Assembly: GCA_034440575.1 (NCBI GenBank)
Contig: JAOTOL010001369.1
Location: forward strand, 1-64,000
Direction of reading: 5' to 3'
DNA: 64,000 bases
Origin: Imbricaverruca yamaguchii
Lineage: Eukaryota > Arthropoda > Thecostraca > Neoverrucidae
Numbering within the stretch: the first letter of the stretch is position 1; every line of letters starts with the position of its first letter. The notes under the pieces are model-generated. The model was not told the DNA's origin. It worked only from the letters and a program-made list of their open reading frames with translations, and did not search any database. Of the stretch, positions 47,901-60,360 are shown piece after piece. A program made the translations under genes and the position numbers.

Positions 47901-48249
47901 TGTCATCATTTGTGCTTTGATTGAAGCATTTACGGCTGAAACATATCAGGCAAGCCAACAAGCAAGTTTGTCTCCGATGTGCATATTTTGGACGTGCTGC
48001 GGTCCTTGGGGTGTTGTAAGCAATTCATTATTTGTTCTTTCTTGCGAGTATGTTATTCATAGACGAGGATCAGCTGACACCCACAGTAGGGGTTATTCAA
48101 GTATGAGTCCAGCGACATTTAAAAACGAAGCCTCGTATGGCGCGGTATAGTGGGCGCCATTACAGCCGTAATCAACCCGTTTGTAAAGTGAAGATAATTT
48201 AATATTTTCAGGAGCGCCAAGATGGCCTCGTAGCAACCAGACATTATGT
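44916..48249. other. No recognised gene
   Basis: 3.3 kb of unique sequence. A worn SINE S2 head is noted separately at 46384. A 73-codon frame near 47.3 kb is open in two frames but has no motif. Confidence 0.4.
46384..46465 (+). mobile_element. Degraded SINE S2 head
   Basis: 'gtgggggcgagagtctaggg' and 'ggtgtgggtttgagtctccc' match the S2 tRNA-like head with many changes. The central domain is not present. Confidence 0.5.
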
Positions 48250-48281
48250 ATTTCCAGTTCCATATTATTTCTTTCTCCCAT

Positions 48282-48575
<294 letters not shown>

Positions 48576-48875
48576 CGCTGGTCAGAGGTGTGAAATCTCC
48601 CCCGGTTCACGGTATAAGGGTGACGAGTGGCCATGTGGATAAATCCTTAATATTTCCCCCACAAATGTGTCCACAATGACACCATTTTCAGAAGAGTACT
48701 AACAGCTACCATCTCCATTCATGCATCTTTTATGGTTCGTAGGCTTCCTGCAAGCATATGCTACAAAGTCTGCGTCCGACGTGTGGATCAGCAGGTCAAG
48801 AAGCGGCAGCTTGGTGTTGACACTCTGCTGTGCTGCAGGGTTCAGCCATGAGATGTCGATCAGTTCTATACGGAG

Positions 48876-49057
48876 GGGCGGGGATGGCCGAGTGGTTAAG
48901 GTGTCGGGCTATGGGTACCAAAGGTCCCGGGTTCGACTCTAGCGCCACTCAGGACATTTCCCAATCCCGCGTCCCACCAGCGAAACAGTGTGGGCGGCGC
49001 CATTAGCCGTGAATGTGATAAAGTGTGTCGTGAACCAACCAATAAACAAAACAAACA
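48876..49057 (+). mobile_element. SINE S1, 182 bp, with 14-bp target duplication
   Basis: Almost identical to the copy at 33552. Flanked by AGTTCTATACGGAG (48862-48875) and AGTTCCAGACGGAG (49058-49071). The 3' tail is ACAA-rich. Confidence 0.93.
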
Positions 49058-49299
49058 AGTTCCAGACGGAGATATTAGAGTTTATCGTGACTGCACATGT
49101 CGATAAGAATATTGTCGCTGAATCCGCAGTACGTTCCAATTCTGATGGCATGCGTCATGAGCACCTACTTCTCGACATGATACATGCATCCTCGCGCGAA
49201 TAAAACATCGATGGGCGAACCCATGGCTACGCCCTCAACCTGTACGTGCACATTACTCTTATGCACCGCTAACCAGCTACCAATCACAAAGTACCTAGG

Positions 49300-49400
49300 C
49301 TCATCATATCCCAAAAATATGGCTCATCATATCCATTCCAAAAGTATGGCTCATCATGTCCCCCAAAATAGGGTTCATCATATCCAAAATACCAACTGCC
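49300..49400. repeat. Short tandem repeat, about 23-bp unit
   Basis: 'ggctcatcatatcc' and 'ggctcatcatgtcccccaaa'-type units recur about four times. Confidence 0.75.
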
Positions 49401-49619
49401 CCCCACCACGTTTCCCCACAAGCTTGGTTCTGTCATCACACCGTACCTGCCAACTGGCCACACCCTCCGCAGCACTGCCTGACTTGAGGACATCGTAAAG
49501 ACGATCAAACACAAGGGTTATATGGCTTCGCTTTCTTGTCATTGTGCAGCGCAGTATCGACAGCATGCCGCGCTATGCGCACCACTCTGAGCCTGCCGAC
49601 ACCGAAGTTACCACAGACT

Positions 49620-49663
49620 GGCATGAAGCACGTTCGCGGGGCATCGCGAACGTGCTTCATGCC
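49620..49663. repeat. Perfect hairpin, 19-bp arms, 6-nt loop
   Basis: The left arm GGCATGAAGCACGTTCGCG (49620-49638) is the exact inverse of 49645-49663, with loop GGGCAT. It is GC-balanced and not part of any repeat seen here. Confidence 0.88.
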
Positions 49664-49759
49664 TCCAACGCTCCACTCTGTCGTCCCGAAGGTAATTTGC
49701 GTTTGCATTGTAGCTTGCATTGTAGCTGTTCCTGGTAAGATTAATACTTTTACATAGCT

Positions 49760-50463
49760 CAGTGTCCGTGGTTACTGATGAGGCTGCATGATGAACGTAA
49801 CCTAAAAAAGACGTGGCTGCGTCGAAGGTTGCAGCACTTTAATGGATTCCTGGATGACCAAATGGGCAACTGAGAAAGATTGATGAGTCGCCATAGAGGA
49901 CGAAAGTCCCGTTTCACTTCAATCTAACCCTTTTATGCAGGCGAAACTGCACTCGCAGGAGATACGTGGTTTGTAAATCCAGTGCCAGTTATGCGACTCA
50001 CTGACCTTGGCTCTAAATGTACTGGCTGGCATTACTCTCTCACACTATAAGGCACTGGTTTAGGAGCCGTCATAAGTCTCAGTCTTCTATGCAGAAGTGT
50101 GGTGTGGGGCGCCCCTGCCCTGACCTATGACCTGCTGGTTGACCCTGGCCAGCCGCACGCGTCTGCAGAATCGAGCGGCACCGGCTTGACTTTCCTCACG
50201 GCTGCACCGTGGCGTGTCAGGTGGGCAGAGGTCACGGACGGGTCACTGATGCCGCCGACCACAGACAGGAGGTGGCGCAGTGTTTCCCGGCCAGTAATAC
50301 AAGGTCGGCGTCTGCCGTGATTGGTGAGATGGCACTGTGGGTGGTAGTTGAACTAGATCTTGATGCGTTGGAACGCTATTCAAATGCCCTTCGGCCACGA
50401 GAGTGTGTGAAAGGCAATGCACACACGTTGGTGGATCTAGCGATCTTCTCATGGGGTAAGATT
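49760..50463. other. No recognised feature
   Basis: A GC-rich patch at 50.1-50.3 kb has open frames but no splice-supported exon or motif. Confidence 0.4.
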
Positions 50464-50657
50464 TTGGAGGTTACCTCACTTGACCTTGAATAACTCGTTG
50501 ACCCTAGATGATCTGACCTAGAAATTGTGATTCAGCATGTCAAATTGATGTGGGAAAAGGTATGCCAAATTTGGGCGCGCTGCCTTGCGCCGTTCGTCCG
50601 CTATCCGCGAAAAACCTGAGGGGGAGGTTGAAGACCCCCCGAGACGGAACGGGTTAA
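50464..50657 (-). mobile_element. F1 TTAA element, truncated copy E
   Basis: Only the left 190 bases of F1 in reverse orientation, ending 'cccccgagacggaacgggttaa'-like at 50657. The rest is missing. Confidence 0.72.
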
Positions 50658-52110
50658 AAAGGAAAGGACATTCACTTCATGGTCCAGAAAGGGACCTAGC
50701 CATACTTTTGCAAGTAACATAAGTCCTGCATTGTAGCAAGTGTTCCACATGCTTCAATATTATAAGACATTATAGGTATTATATTAGGCAAGTCTTGTAG
50801 AAGACATAGAAGTATTAGAAGAAGACATAGAAGACAACGATTGAAAATAACATGCGACCAGGAAGTCAAACCATATGGTGCATGGCTTGCAGCTGGCTGA
50901 ATTGCAGCTAGGTTCTTATAAAGCACCCCTCAGACGAAGCGCAGCATAATATGCGACCTGGAGAGAGCTAATTGTGGCTTTAAACACAACATACTCAGTC
51001 ACAATATGCGATCTGTAGAGGGATAACGGTGCCTTTAAACACAATAAGCTCAGTCGCAATGTGCGCTCACTGATTGAAGGAAGATATGCCAAATGTGGAA
51101 GGAATGCTGTGAACGAATCGGGAGCTACCTCATGAAAATGGTTTGAGGTGAATGGTTGGGCTTACGCTGTTCTTCCTCGCTGTATACGTCGACGGCCCAA
51201 CTTTTATTTGTACGAAATCTCAAGACATGTGGCCATTCTGAACAAATCTGACGGTCTGGTTGGCAGCCTTTGGTACCAACTGATATTTTTTTTCGGATGT
51301 CGTCGTCAATGTCTGGAAGCGGACCCGATACAGGTTGAAATTCAAACGTGGGATTGTCTGGCTTCTTCGACAATTTTGCAGATCGGACCACTGAGCGCCT
51401 TCGGACGGTTTGTTGCACCGTTTATATCTTTTAAAAGCTACCATAGGTTGAGTTCATTGGGATGCAGCGGGCAAATAAACCAATGGACGGACATTCCGTG
51501 GGTGAGTTCATATGGTCGACACACGCACGTGTTTTATCGGTGCTAACAGCAGCACCATCTGCCCCACTAACCGCGACCACACCTCCAAACTCACGGGCTA
51601 CATACAGATTGTAATTCCAGAAATATAGCATGCGCCTTGCCAGATGCCGGGGCAGATGTACTACATACTCACCTGAATCGCCTCTTGGTTCTCAAACAAC
51701 TCCATGCTAAAACTTGTTGACTTTCGCCTCGTGACGAAAGCCTCGTAACGAAAGTTCGTGACCAAAGTTCGTTTGGGCAAGTGCGCTGTTTTGCCAGAAT
51801 ACGGCATGCGCAGCACCGATGTCACTAGCATTTGTCACTCGGATGTATGGAAATTACAGGTGCATCAACGTACATGGCCACGCTTTACTCTATAGCTTTT
51901 TGCAAGGCAATCTTCCAACCACACAAGTTATTTTGCCAAGGCGCTCGATCGAAAAAGCATTCAGGTATGCACGTGTTGGGCGAATACCCTGCGTAGTCGC
52001 GCGCTGCGGATGCGGAACGTTTATTTTATTGTCTTTTTAGTGATAAATAAAAAGCACAGATAAATGCGACATTATCTGTGCGTGACATTGTTGACGTGAC
52101 ATTGTTGAAT
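50658..52110. other. No recognised feature
   Basis: Unique sequence. A pair of 'caatatgcgayctg' blocks occurs near 50945 and 51002, indicating a small local duplication. Confidence 0.4.
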
Positions 52111-52117
52111 GATGCTG

Positions 52118-52275
52118 GTATGTTGCCAATGCGTGGAAGCAACAGCGTCTGGCACTGGTGGTGCGATCGTTGGCACGTTTCCAATGCATGAGTCCCTCTG
52201 TTCGCAGCCGTCACCAGCGGTGCGATTGTTGGCACGTTTCCAGTACGAGGGCCCCTTCGTTCGCAGTTGCTGCGG
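52118..52275. repeat. Tandem repeat, about 60-bp unit, two and a half copies
   Basis: 'ggtgcgatcgttggcacgtt' plus 'tccaatgcatgag' recurs as 'ggtgcgattgttggcacgtt' with 'tccagtacgagg'. Confidence 0.85.
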
Positions 52276-53699
52276 AAGTACACAGCTGATAGAGCTACAG
52301 CTTGGTTTAATATATACCGAACACAAGATGTGTCTCTCACTTGGAGAATGACGGTCACTGCCTGCACTACACCGATCTGTCACAGAACATTTGACACCTT
52401 TCTAGCTGGTTCTACCAACGATTACAGTTGTCTCCATTTAGCTATTTCATGCGCCGACTTCTGGTGTTCTAGCTAGTTACACTAATATGCAAGTGACCAG
52501 TTCGTACGGGGCCACTTGGTAATTAGTGGCTAACATCGCAAAAGTGTTGTTAATAATTTAAGAGGCTTTGTTAATAATGCAAGAGGCAAATGCATGAGGC
52601 ACTTCAGGATATACCACCTTGGCACCATACCAATCACGGTTACAATTAAATGCATCTTGCTTTGGCTCCCTTCTCATATTTACACCCAGTCATTGGAAGC
52701 CAGTCACTTTTGCAAAGTGTTCAATCAAAGTAATGCTTTGATTCCCACATCTGTGAAAAAGCAGCAGAATATATTGCAGCCTAGTTGCTTGTGAATTCCA
52801 GATAGACAACAAACTTGACGTGAACTTGAAGTAAAGATGGTACGCTTGTGTGGGTTCCCACTAAGCTACTTTTTCGGAAAGGATGCACCTGGCAGTATAG
52901 GTATCTTTTCTACCACGATGGCAAGGATGGACGGCTGCGGAATCGTCGAAATCTGCATGCTCTACTTCAGTTATTATTTCAGCTTCAATAATTTGTTTAT
53001 CGTCTGCATTGCATTCCATACGGAAATTATTCCAACACGAAATATTCCAAGTAATAGACATTCATAAAGCATAATCCCATACGGTGCATCGTCTCAAAGC
53101 ACTTGAACTTGAATATTTTGAGATCCAAATCTGTTGGCTAAACCGCTAGTTTTTGCTGCGTGCGAATAACACGAAATTGTTCTTGCGCAAATGGTGTTCA
53201 AATCAAGCTGAGTAGGAGAACGATCGTTAACTGTCATATTAACTTGGTACAATACATTCAGATTGCTCAATTATGGCACCACAATGTGCAATAATCATAT
53301 TCAAACCACATAATTCTGTAAAGCTTCAAGATGCTTCCAACGGTTCGATTAGACCATAAATATGCCCAAAGCGTAGATCCAGCTGGTTCATTTTCACGAA
53401 TTGATTTGAGGGAAGGGGTAGTGAATGGAGGTGATGGACGGGTTGAAATCGATTGAGGATTCATCGCATTAGATAACATGTTAAAAGTTTAAAATATGGA
53501 GAGCCCCAGCCAACGTGGGAAGGTGGTCAGGGCCCCAAAGGGACATACATTGACAATAATTGCAAAATGTTTTGACCAACCTACATACGCACTTAGCATG
53601 TGCACCTCTACATTTTATATGCAACATCCAGTAAACTTTATATTTTTGTGCAGTGAATCTGATTTTAAATGCTATTACAAATCAGTAATCATTTATTTG
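52276..53699. other. No recognised feature
   Basis: AT-rich unique sequence with no exon-like content. Confidence 0.45.
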
Positions 53700-53766
53700 C
53701 CGCCCCGGTAGCACAGTTGGTTAGTGACCGGTCTCCCCTGTACTGGCAACACAGGGTTCGGGTCAT
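53700..53766 (+). mobile_element. SINE S4 head fragment
   Basis: 'gccgccccggtagcacagtt' (A box) and 'cacagggttcgggtc' (B box) match the head of the S4 copy at 22941. The S4 body is absent. Confidence 0.65.
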
Positions 53767-54090
53767 TATATACATTGTACATTATACCCTGTACATTATA
53801 TAAAATAGCCGTACAGAACATTACTAGAATATATCTTAATGAAAATAACTCAGTCAGGTAATTACGCATGGAACGATATACTTTTCAGCGAACACATTTC
53901 CATGGTGTTATTTAAGCCGCTCGGGACACACCAAGTTCCGGGTTTTCTCGCGTGGTTCGCGTATGTACGGCCACAGCATGTGGTATCCGCCTCAGACACA
54001 CACACCTGTGTCATCCTTCACACCTGGCCACGTGTCCGCTGGTGAACTGGTGGTATGCCGCAGACACACGCAGTGCTGCTGTACGCGCCA

Positions 54091-54269
54091 GGGGCGGGGA
54101 TGGCCGAGTGGTTGAGGCGTTGGGCTCTGGGTACCAAAGGTCCCGGGTTCGACACCAGCGCCGCCCGGGACATTTCCCAATCCCGCGGCCCACCGACGAA
54201 ACAGTGTGGGCGGCGCCACTAGCCGTGAATGTGCATAAAGTTCGTCGTGAACCACCCAATAAACAATAC
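54091..54269 (+). mobile_element. SINE S1, 179 bp, with 8-bp target duplication
   Basis: Full A box (TGGCCGAGTGG), B box (GGGTTCGACACC), S1 body and 'ccaataaacaatac' tail. Flanked by ACGCGCCA at 54083-54090 and 54270-54277. It lies 45 bases upstream of the STEAP coding-exon acceptor. Confidence 0.88.
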
Positions 54270-54314
54270 ACGCGCCACCGATACAGCCCGTTCTCACGTC
54301 ACACATGCCCGCAG

Positions 54315-54555
54315 GACCTGAGCCGCAGCGGGGCGTCGCAGCGCGCGCCGCATGTCGCACACGAACGCCGCCTTCGACGGCGGCGACGGGGCGGGTCAGC
54401 ACGAGCCGGCCGGCCTGGAGATGACCCCGCCGGACGACCCAGCAGAAGCGGCTCTGTGTGCTCGGCACAGGCGACTTCGGGCGGGCCATCACGCGTCGGG
54501 CGGTAGCGGCCGGCTTCAGCGTCACACTGGGCACCAGGAGCAAGGAGAAGCAGAC
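54315..54555 (+). CDS. STEAP-family metalloreductase, first coding exon (frame disrupted)
   Basis: The exon lies between acceptor 'cacatgcccgcag' and donor CAGAC|gtgagt. The ATG at 54352 (GCCGCATGT context, in-frame stop upstream) opens an acidic N-terminus (MSHTNAAFDGGDGAGQHEP, then MTPPDDPAE). The following residues are in the next frame: KRLCVLGTGDFGRA, then VTLGTRSKEKQT. This is the NADPH-binding Rossmann start of STEAP proteins (GxGxFG motif and the basic residue after the second strand). Changing frame near 54433-54446 requires removing one base. There is no room for an ordinary intron, so a sequencing error, a real frameshift or an unusual acceptor (cccag|CAG) are the options. STEAPs reduce Fe3+/Cu2+ using NADPH, FAD and heme. 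The transmembrane exons lie beyond the window. Confidence 0.82.
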
Positions 54556-54586
54556 GTGAGTGCACGTCACCGGCGGCAGTGGGTGT

Positions 54587-54612
54587 GGGGGGGGGGGGGG
54601 GGGGGGGGGGGG
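54587..54612 (+). repeat. G26 homopolymer just inside the STEAP intron
   Basis: Twenty-six consecutive G, 32 bases after the donor, preceded by 'gtgggtgt'. It is a possible G-quadruplex and a likely source of sequencing error nearby. Confidence 0.95.
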
Positions 54613-54890
54613 CACGGGACGAAAGCCGCGTGCGGGAGGGGGGCTCACCTGTTCACCGTGCGGAACTCTAATGGTGGTAAGGCTATGCTCACGCTACGTG
54701 TGGCAAACTAGGTCATTTATCATGTCTAGTCATTTCCTCAAGCAGTCCGAGCCTTCTCGTTTTGCCTTCTTTGTCGTGCAAAGGACAATATAAGTGTGAT
54801 GAGAGTAAGAGCAAACCGCCAGCTATAGATGCAAACGCAATTATTTTTGTCAAAAAGTATGCCTATTAGCATACCAAGTGACAGTTCTAC

Positions 54891-54897
<7 letters not shown>

Positions 54898-54960
<63 letters not shown>
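54898..54960. repeat. (AT)n microsatellite
   Basis: About 60 bp of AT, followed by a short G run (54972-54979). Confidence 0.95.
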
Positions 54961-54961
<1 letters not shown>

Positions 54962-55099
54962 TATGTGTGTGGGGGGGGGAGGTCTACAGTTGCTGACTGT
55001 TAGAATTAAGAGTAGGAATTACAATGGGAAAACAGAAAAACAGATCCTCTGACGCGTGGATGGTGGGAAGGGAGACGTTTGTCATCGTTTAACATTACA

Positions 55100-55258
55100 A
55101 AATTCACGACCAGCAGACCTGTATATGCCACGAGGAGCAGACTTGTATATTCCACGGACAGTAGGACTGCGTATGCCACAATCAGCAGACCTAGATACGT
55201 CACAAGCAGCAAGCCAAGATATGTCACGAGCAGGACTAGATATGCCACGAACATTTTA
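55100..55258. repeat. Degenerate tandem repeat, about 24-bp unit, six to seven copies
   Basis: Units of the type 'cagcagacctagatatgcca' plus 'cgag'. On the minus strand this gives a repetitive hydrophobic reading (LLVAYLGL-type) that could be mistaken for membrane segments. Confidence 0.8.
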
Positions 55259-58066
55259 GTCAACGCCCTTATCCTCCTCATATATTTCAGGAAAGAGAAG
55301 CTGAGGAAAAGAAAGCTGGCTTTCGCTTCTTGGGAAAGAGAAACTGCCCTTTGTGCCAATCCCCCAGATTCACGTCTCGAATACGGTCTACAAACCACAC
55401 CGACGCCTTCCCGTCTGTATTGTTCGGACTCCTTTGTACACACCGACATTCGAAGACTTTTTTGCCAAGTGCCGCCAGATTCCCGCCGCCGCCAAGTTGG
55501 CGACAGCTGCGGCACGTGCGGCTCACACAGGTGGTACTGGCGGATGTCGGACCGCCCTCACCAGGCCGGCTATGCACGATAGTTTGCTCGTGTGTCGAGT
55601 CGTAAAACCACAGGCTTTTTGCGTGGCAGGATCCAAACCACAAAGTCAGAGGCGACCTCTCATCCCTTTCCCCCTGTTCAACAGCCAACCAAGGTCATTC
55701 ACTTCCCAACTGCTACATGAACACAGCGAACAGTTTTTATTGTTGTGCAATTAATGATCTGATAGTGGAGTGTGCGGATAGTGAATTGTGCACTGCAATT
55801 TGACCTAGTTTACATTAAGGGTACTAGTAGAGCTCGCGTCGATTCAGCGACAATCGTTCCTGACATAAATTTTGCCCAGTAATTACCAGATTAAACTGTG
55901 CAGGCAATGCTGCTTCTTACACATTTATGATAGTGCAGCCACGGCATGAAAAAAATACAACCAAAGAACAACAACAAAGGCAATTGGAACACAGTGGGGA
56001 CAGATAGCAATCCGAGAACTGGTGACTAGAAACATATATGTGATGACCTCTTAGGTGATATGTCGAAATCCGAAGTAAATTGGAGCGAATTATGATACAA
56101 AAATCTGACGATTTTTTTTTTTTTTGGGGGGGCTTGAGCAGTGGTGCCCTACCGCCATGCTTGCCGGCCATGGCATGCGACAGACAAGCATTTTTACTGC
56201 TGTCTATCGTGACAGATCGCTGTGGATGGAACGAGGATCCTGCTTGTTGATGACATCGCTAGAAATAAGGCAAACATTTCGCACATTCCATGGCACATTC
56301 CCATATACAAATTAAACACATGTCATGGACTTCACTACATTTTTCATTGTGTATACTCTAACACAATATTCCTCATAAAATATGACACAAATTATCAGTA
56401 AATATTGACATCCTCGTGGCTACAAAAACAGCATGAATTTCGCCGTTTTCATAATAAACTATCCGAAATTCGTAGATGTTACATTTCTTCAGGTAGTCCA
56501 GGTATCCTTCGTAAAATCCGCTGCCTCCTTAGACAACTCATAGCTACGCAACTGACTGAAATATCACTAGAAAACACAACTTATCTTCAACCAACACTGC
56601 ACCAAAGCACATCAAACCACTCGCACGACACCCCTGAACTGATGCCAACTTCTGGTTCAAAACACATCACGTCTCAAAATTACACTGGGATGCAGGACAC
56701 TAATACTCGTGTCATCCCTTGGCATCACATACCGACCACCTCACCACTATTAGTACCTTTGATGTGGTGGATACGCAAATCACCACATACCAACATTCGC
56801 GTAGGTGGGCCCAAACACATCGATGCACACAGCGAAATCCAACAGCTATTATTACAATTCATAGCACGACACCAAAATCTCTACATTATGTTCCCGAACG
56901 CGGTGGCCCCATCTCACACCCAAACAGGCAGACAGGAGCGGCAGTGGCACTGTTCAAAACATTTGACAACGATATAAATTATATGCGCAAGTCTACCAAA
57001 CACCACATCCATACACACGCACAAGAACTGTGCGCAATGCACACAAAACACAGCTAGCAATAGCTCAAACATACACATTCTATCGTAATATCGGATTTGA
57101 AATCATCAATTCAGATCATTGCACAATTTACAAATAAACGTCCCATCATCTTATAGCTAGTCAGCATACGTGAAAATAGATGCATAAATGTTCAACATGC
57201 TTGAAATGGAATGAAAAAAACGACTAAGTGAAGTTGAGCTAATAAGAATAAGCTAATAAGAGCTAATAAGCTAATAAGAACGAAAAACGCAGTTTGATAA
57301 CTTTGAAAAAAATGGAAAAGAAAAGACGACATTAAAGAGAAGAATGAAACGTTACACGTTGTGAAGCATTGTACATATGTGGTGATTTTGTTTAATGCAA
57401 TTAATAAACAAGGCAATGATGCTACCATCACTCCACAACTGGCACTGCCTGGTCCACGCCAACCGCTATTGCTTTTGCTCGAGCTACTTTTCTCTACTAA
57501 ATACATTCAAGCCTACAAATTTCACTTCACCTACTCTTCCTGTATTCAAGTCTGTCCTTGGGTATTTCTCCGGTTCTTTTGTGATCTCTTCTCTCGTTTC
57601 GTATCCCGAAAGGTGATGCCAGTATTGACGCACATTTCCACTGCCTTGAAAATAAATACCAAAAAGTGCTTGCTGTATGTGTGTACAAATGTATGCTATT
57701 CGCCACACCGTTTTACGGCCAGCGATGGAAGTGGAACAAATGGAGTGTGGATGAAACTATGGCATAACAGGGTTTAAACTGGCCGTTCATGCGCTAATTG
57801 TTATCCGGTATCTGCTCTGAAATAATCGCAACTTAAACGTTCGAGAGCTAGGTCCGAGTAGCGTGAAGTATAGCCGCAAGGCTAATGTCGAGTTAGTGCT
57901 ATTAACTGTAATATGATGTCTCTCTGATCACAGGTTTCGAGCACGCTATGAATTTGTTCACGGGCAGTTTACCTACTGAAATGGCCGCCCTGTGGAAGAA
58001 TGGACGATAAAGTGGCGGCGCCTGATAACAACACACCCCAGCTGCACGGGCAGCTGGGAGAGGGGG
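55259..58066. other. No recognised gene (STEAP intron)
   Basis: A 190-codon open frame at 56405-56977 (+) lies in CA-rich sequence poor in T-initial stops and has no motif. The frame at about 55353-55754 contains an exon-like stretch (PLYTPTFEDFFAKC) but no family is recognised. Confidence 0.35.
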
Positions 58067-58240
58067 TGGGGCGCGGTAGCGCAGTTGGTAGAGCGTCGGA
58101 CTCTTGACCGCAGGATTATGGGTTCCAAACGACCGACGACGTTTACCGAGTCCACCCGCGACCAACCGGCGTGAGAGGCTGGAGACGCTATGTAACCTGG
58201 CGGTTGAATGCGTCGTAAAAGAACCCAAGGTTCTTCCACG
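58067..58240 (+). mobile_element. SINE S2b: S2 central domain with a different tRNA head
   Basis: Head 'ggggcgcggtagcgcagttg' plus 'gtagagcg' (A box) with 'ttatgggttccaaac' (B box). The body 'gcgaccaaccggcgtgagag', 'gagacgctatgtaac' and 'tgcgtcgtaaaa' is shared with S2 at 32777 and 26637. Its head is unlike the S2 head. Confidence 0.78.
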
Positions 58241-58443
58241 GGGAGCTAGCCAAACCAAACGGCACACACTTTCTGACCGAAAACCGGACATCTGCTGGTC
58301 ACAGACTCGAGGTCGTGTCAAAGGTCAAGACGACCATTCCGACTCTGGAGAGTTATCGAACTGTTTCATCGTATTTATTTTTCATGAAACCTAACACGTG
58401 TGCTGCTATGTATGCTTTGGTGAAAATGATACAAACTAACGTT

Positions 58444-58467
58444 ATATATATATATATATATATATAT
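58444..58467. repeat. (AT)n microsatellite
   Basis: A short run of AT. Confidence 0.9.
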
Positions 58468-58469
58468 CA

Positions 58470-59477
58470 AATTACCCACGCATCCAAACAGTTATCACGT
58501 CACCTATGCAATTCAATTTCTCGGAAATCACTTGAAGTGCTATGTTATGAAGTCACGGTTATGTGCAGCATTCGCATGGATGTATGGGTGGCACGAATGC
58601 ATGCCGTGGAAGTATAGAAATGATTCATGGGTGTTGATGAAGAAGATATCAATGTGACGATGATGATCATGATCAAGTCCAGAGCAACAATTTCATATGA
58701 AAACTCTGTTGCGTGGCACATTCATCTCGACTTAGAAAAAAAAACACCGCATATGGGAACATGCGGTGGACATCTAAAAATATTGCACCTCTTTGCATTT
58801 TTGTTCCTGTTCCTCTTCGTGAGCCCGGCTGCTTTACTGTTTTTGGCCTTTGGTTCATGTAGTGGGCCGTTTCCTTCACTGTTTCCCTCCTTGCACATCA
58901 AACAGCTATGTGCAGCATTGTTGAGGAAATATTTACTTAATGTTATTTAAAACTGAGATCACTATGTGATTAGGTTCCGTGCAGGAGTTTTGTAGGGAAT
59001 TTTCCATAGCAAAGCCGACACTGTGGTCAACAGTTGTGCAGGGTCTTTGCCAAATGAGTTCGTAAAATATCTACGTCATGGAGGGTACGCCTACCGCACA
59101 ATATTCTCGCAAACAATCATCAAGAAACGGAAAAGGCCATGATAGTGCCACATTTTGACGCGAGTTACATTACACTCGAACATTCGTTAAAAGAACAGAA
59201 ATAAGACATTTCTCATTCCCTGCCTATAATTTTTTTTTTGTATAAAATATCCAGAATTGACGGATAAAATATACGTGAGGCTTCACTTTCGTAGACTTCA
59301 TAGATGTGTATTGGAAAATAATTGTCAGTCCCAACTTTCGGATCGCCATCAAAGACATCCATTGCAAGCTTTAGATAATCTATTTAAATGTCTATTGATA
59401 CGTTTGGCAAAAGCCGCTTTTCGCCAGATGGATGGCTTGTTTAATTCATTCGCCACCTCAACTGCCAAGTACCATTT
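58470..59477. other. No recognised feature
   Basis: AT-rich intronic sequence. Confidence 0.45.
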
Positions 59478-59929
59478 CCTGCATAATGTAATTGAGGTCA
59501 ACACATTTTCTTTACACTAATGTTCACTAAAGGTACTTCAATGTTCACTTTGTGGAGGCGTTCAAAATGAGACAGCTGGCTTAAAATTTCGCTCGAATGC
59601 AAGCTGCCTAGCGACGTATTTATATCTCGCAGAGCCTTACCTGCTACGAATGCAGTTAACAATGCTTTATCTTGCTACAGTGGCATACGTTATTGCGTTG
59701 TATCCTGCATAATGTAATTGAGGTCAACACATTTTCTTAACACTAATGTTCACTAAAGGTACTTCAATGTTCATTTTGCGGAGGCGTTCAGAATGAGAGA
59801 GCTGGCTTAAAATTTCGCTCCAATGCAATCTGCCTAGCGACGCATTTATGTCTCGCAGAGCCTGACCTGCTACGAATGCAGTTAACAATGCTTTATCTTG
59901 CTATGGTGGCATATGTTATTGCATTGTAT
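59478..59929. repeat. Recent tandem duplication of 226 bp
   Basis: The segment beginning 'cctgcataatgtaattgagg' at 59478 repeats from 59704 with only about ten differences, including 'aaaggtacttcaatgttcac'. Confidence 0.95.
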
Positions 59930-60079
59930 GCAAAGCATTGACGTCAGTAACATTCATGTTACCAACTTAGCGGCGGGAATCAGATTTACTGGCGAATTGC
60001 GATGAAACTCAGAACTGATAGTTGTGAAGCACGTAATCGGCATTCATAAGGAATGTCCAAACTTCTGTGGGAAGGACAT

Positions 60080-60360
60080 CGATTCAGTTTTCGATATGTG
60101 GCCAGTAGGGGTCCTACAGCCTTTGAACATTTGCATGCTTGAGGGCCTCCAGAAGTTCGTAGGTGTCCACAGACGTGTGTAAAGGCCTGCAGGCGTCTGC
60201 AGATATCCGTGGACCGTGGATATACACGCTCCTAATGGTCCGTAGACCATTACAGAGGCCAGTCATTGTTCGTGGTGGCCAGTAGACATTGACAAAGATC
60301 CTTAGAAGTGCATAATAATTCGTAGACGTTCCCAGATGCCCTGCAATATCCACCAAGGTG
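60080..60360. repeat. Degenerate tandem repeat of about 25-30 bp units
   Basis: Units built on 'ccgtagacc', 'cgtagacgt' and 'ccagtagacat' recur with heavy divergence. Confidence 0.55.

Noticed and set aside
55006..55515. Minus-strand frame with apparent membrane segments (LLVAYLGL-like)
   Set aside because: The hydrophobic pattern is the translation of a 24-bp degenerate tandem repeat.
56405..56977. 190-codon open frame
   Set aside because: CA-rich sequence poor in stop triplets, no motif, no splice signals, inside the STEAP intron.
58067..58140. Functional tRNA gene
   Set aside because: The anticodon arm and acceptor stem do not fold properly, and it continues into the S2 central domain.
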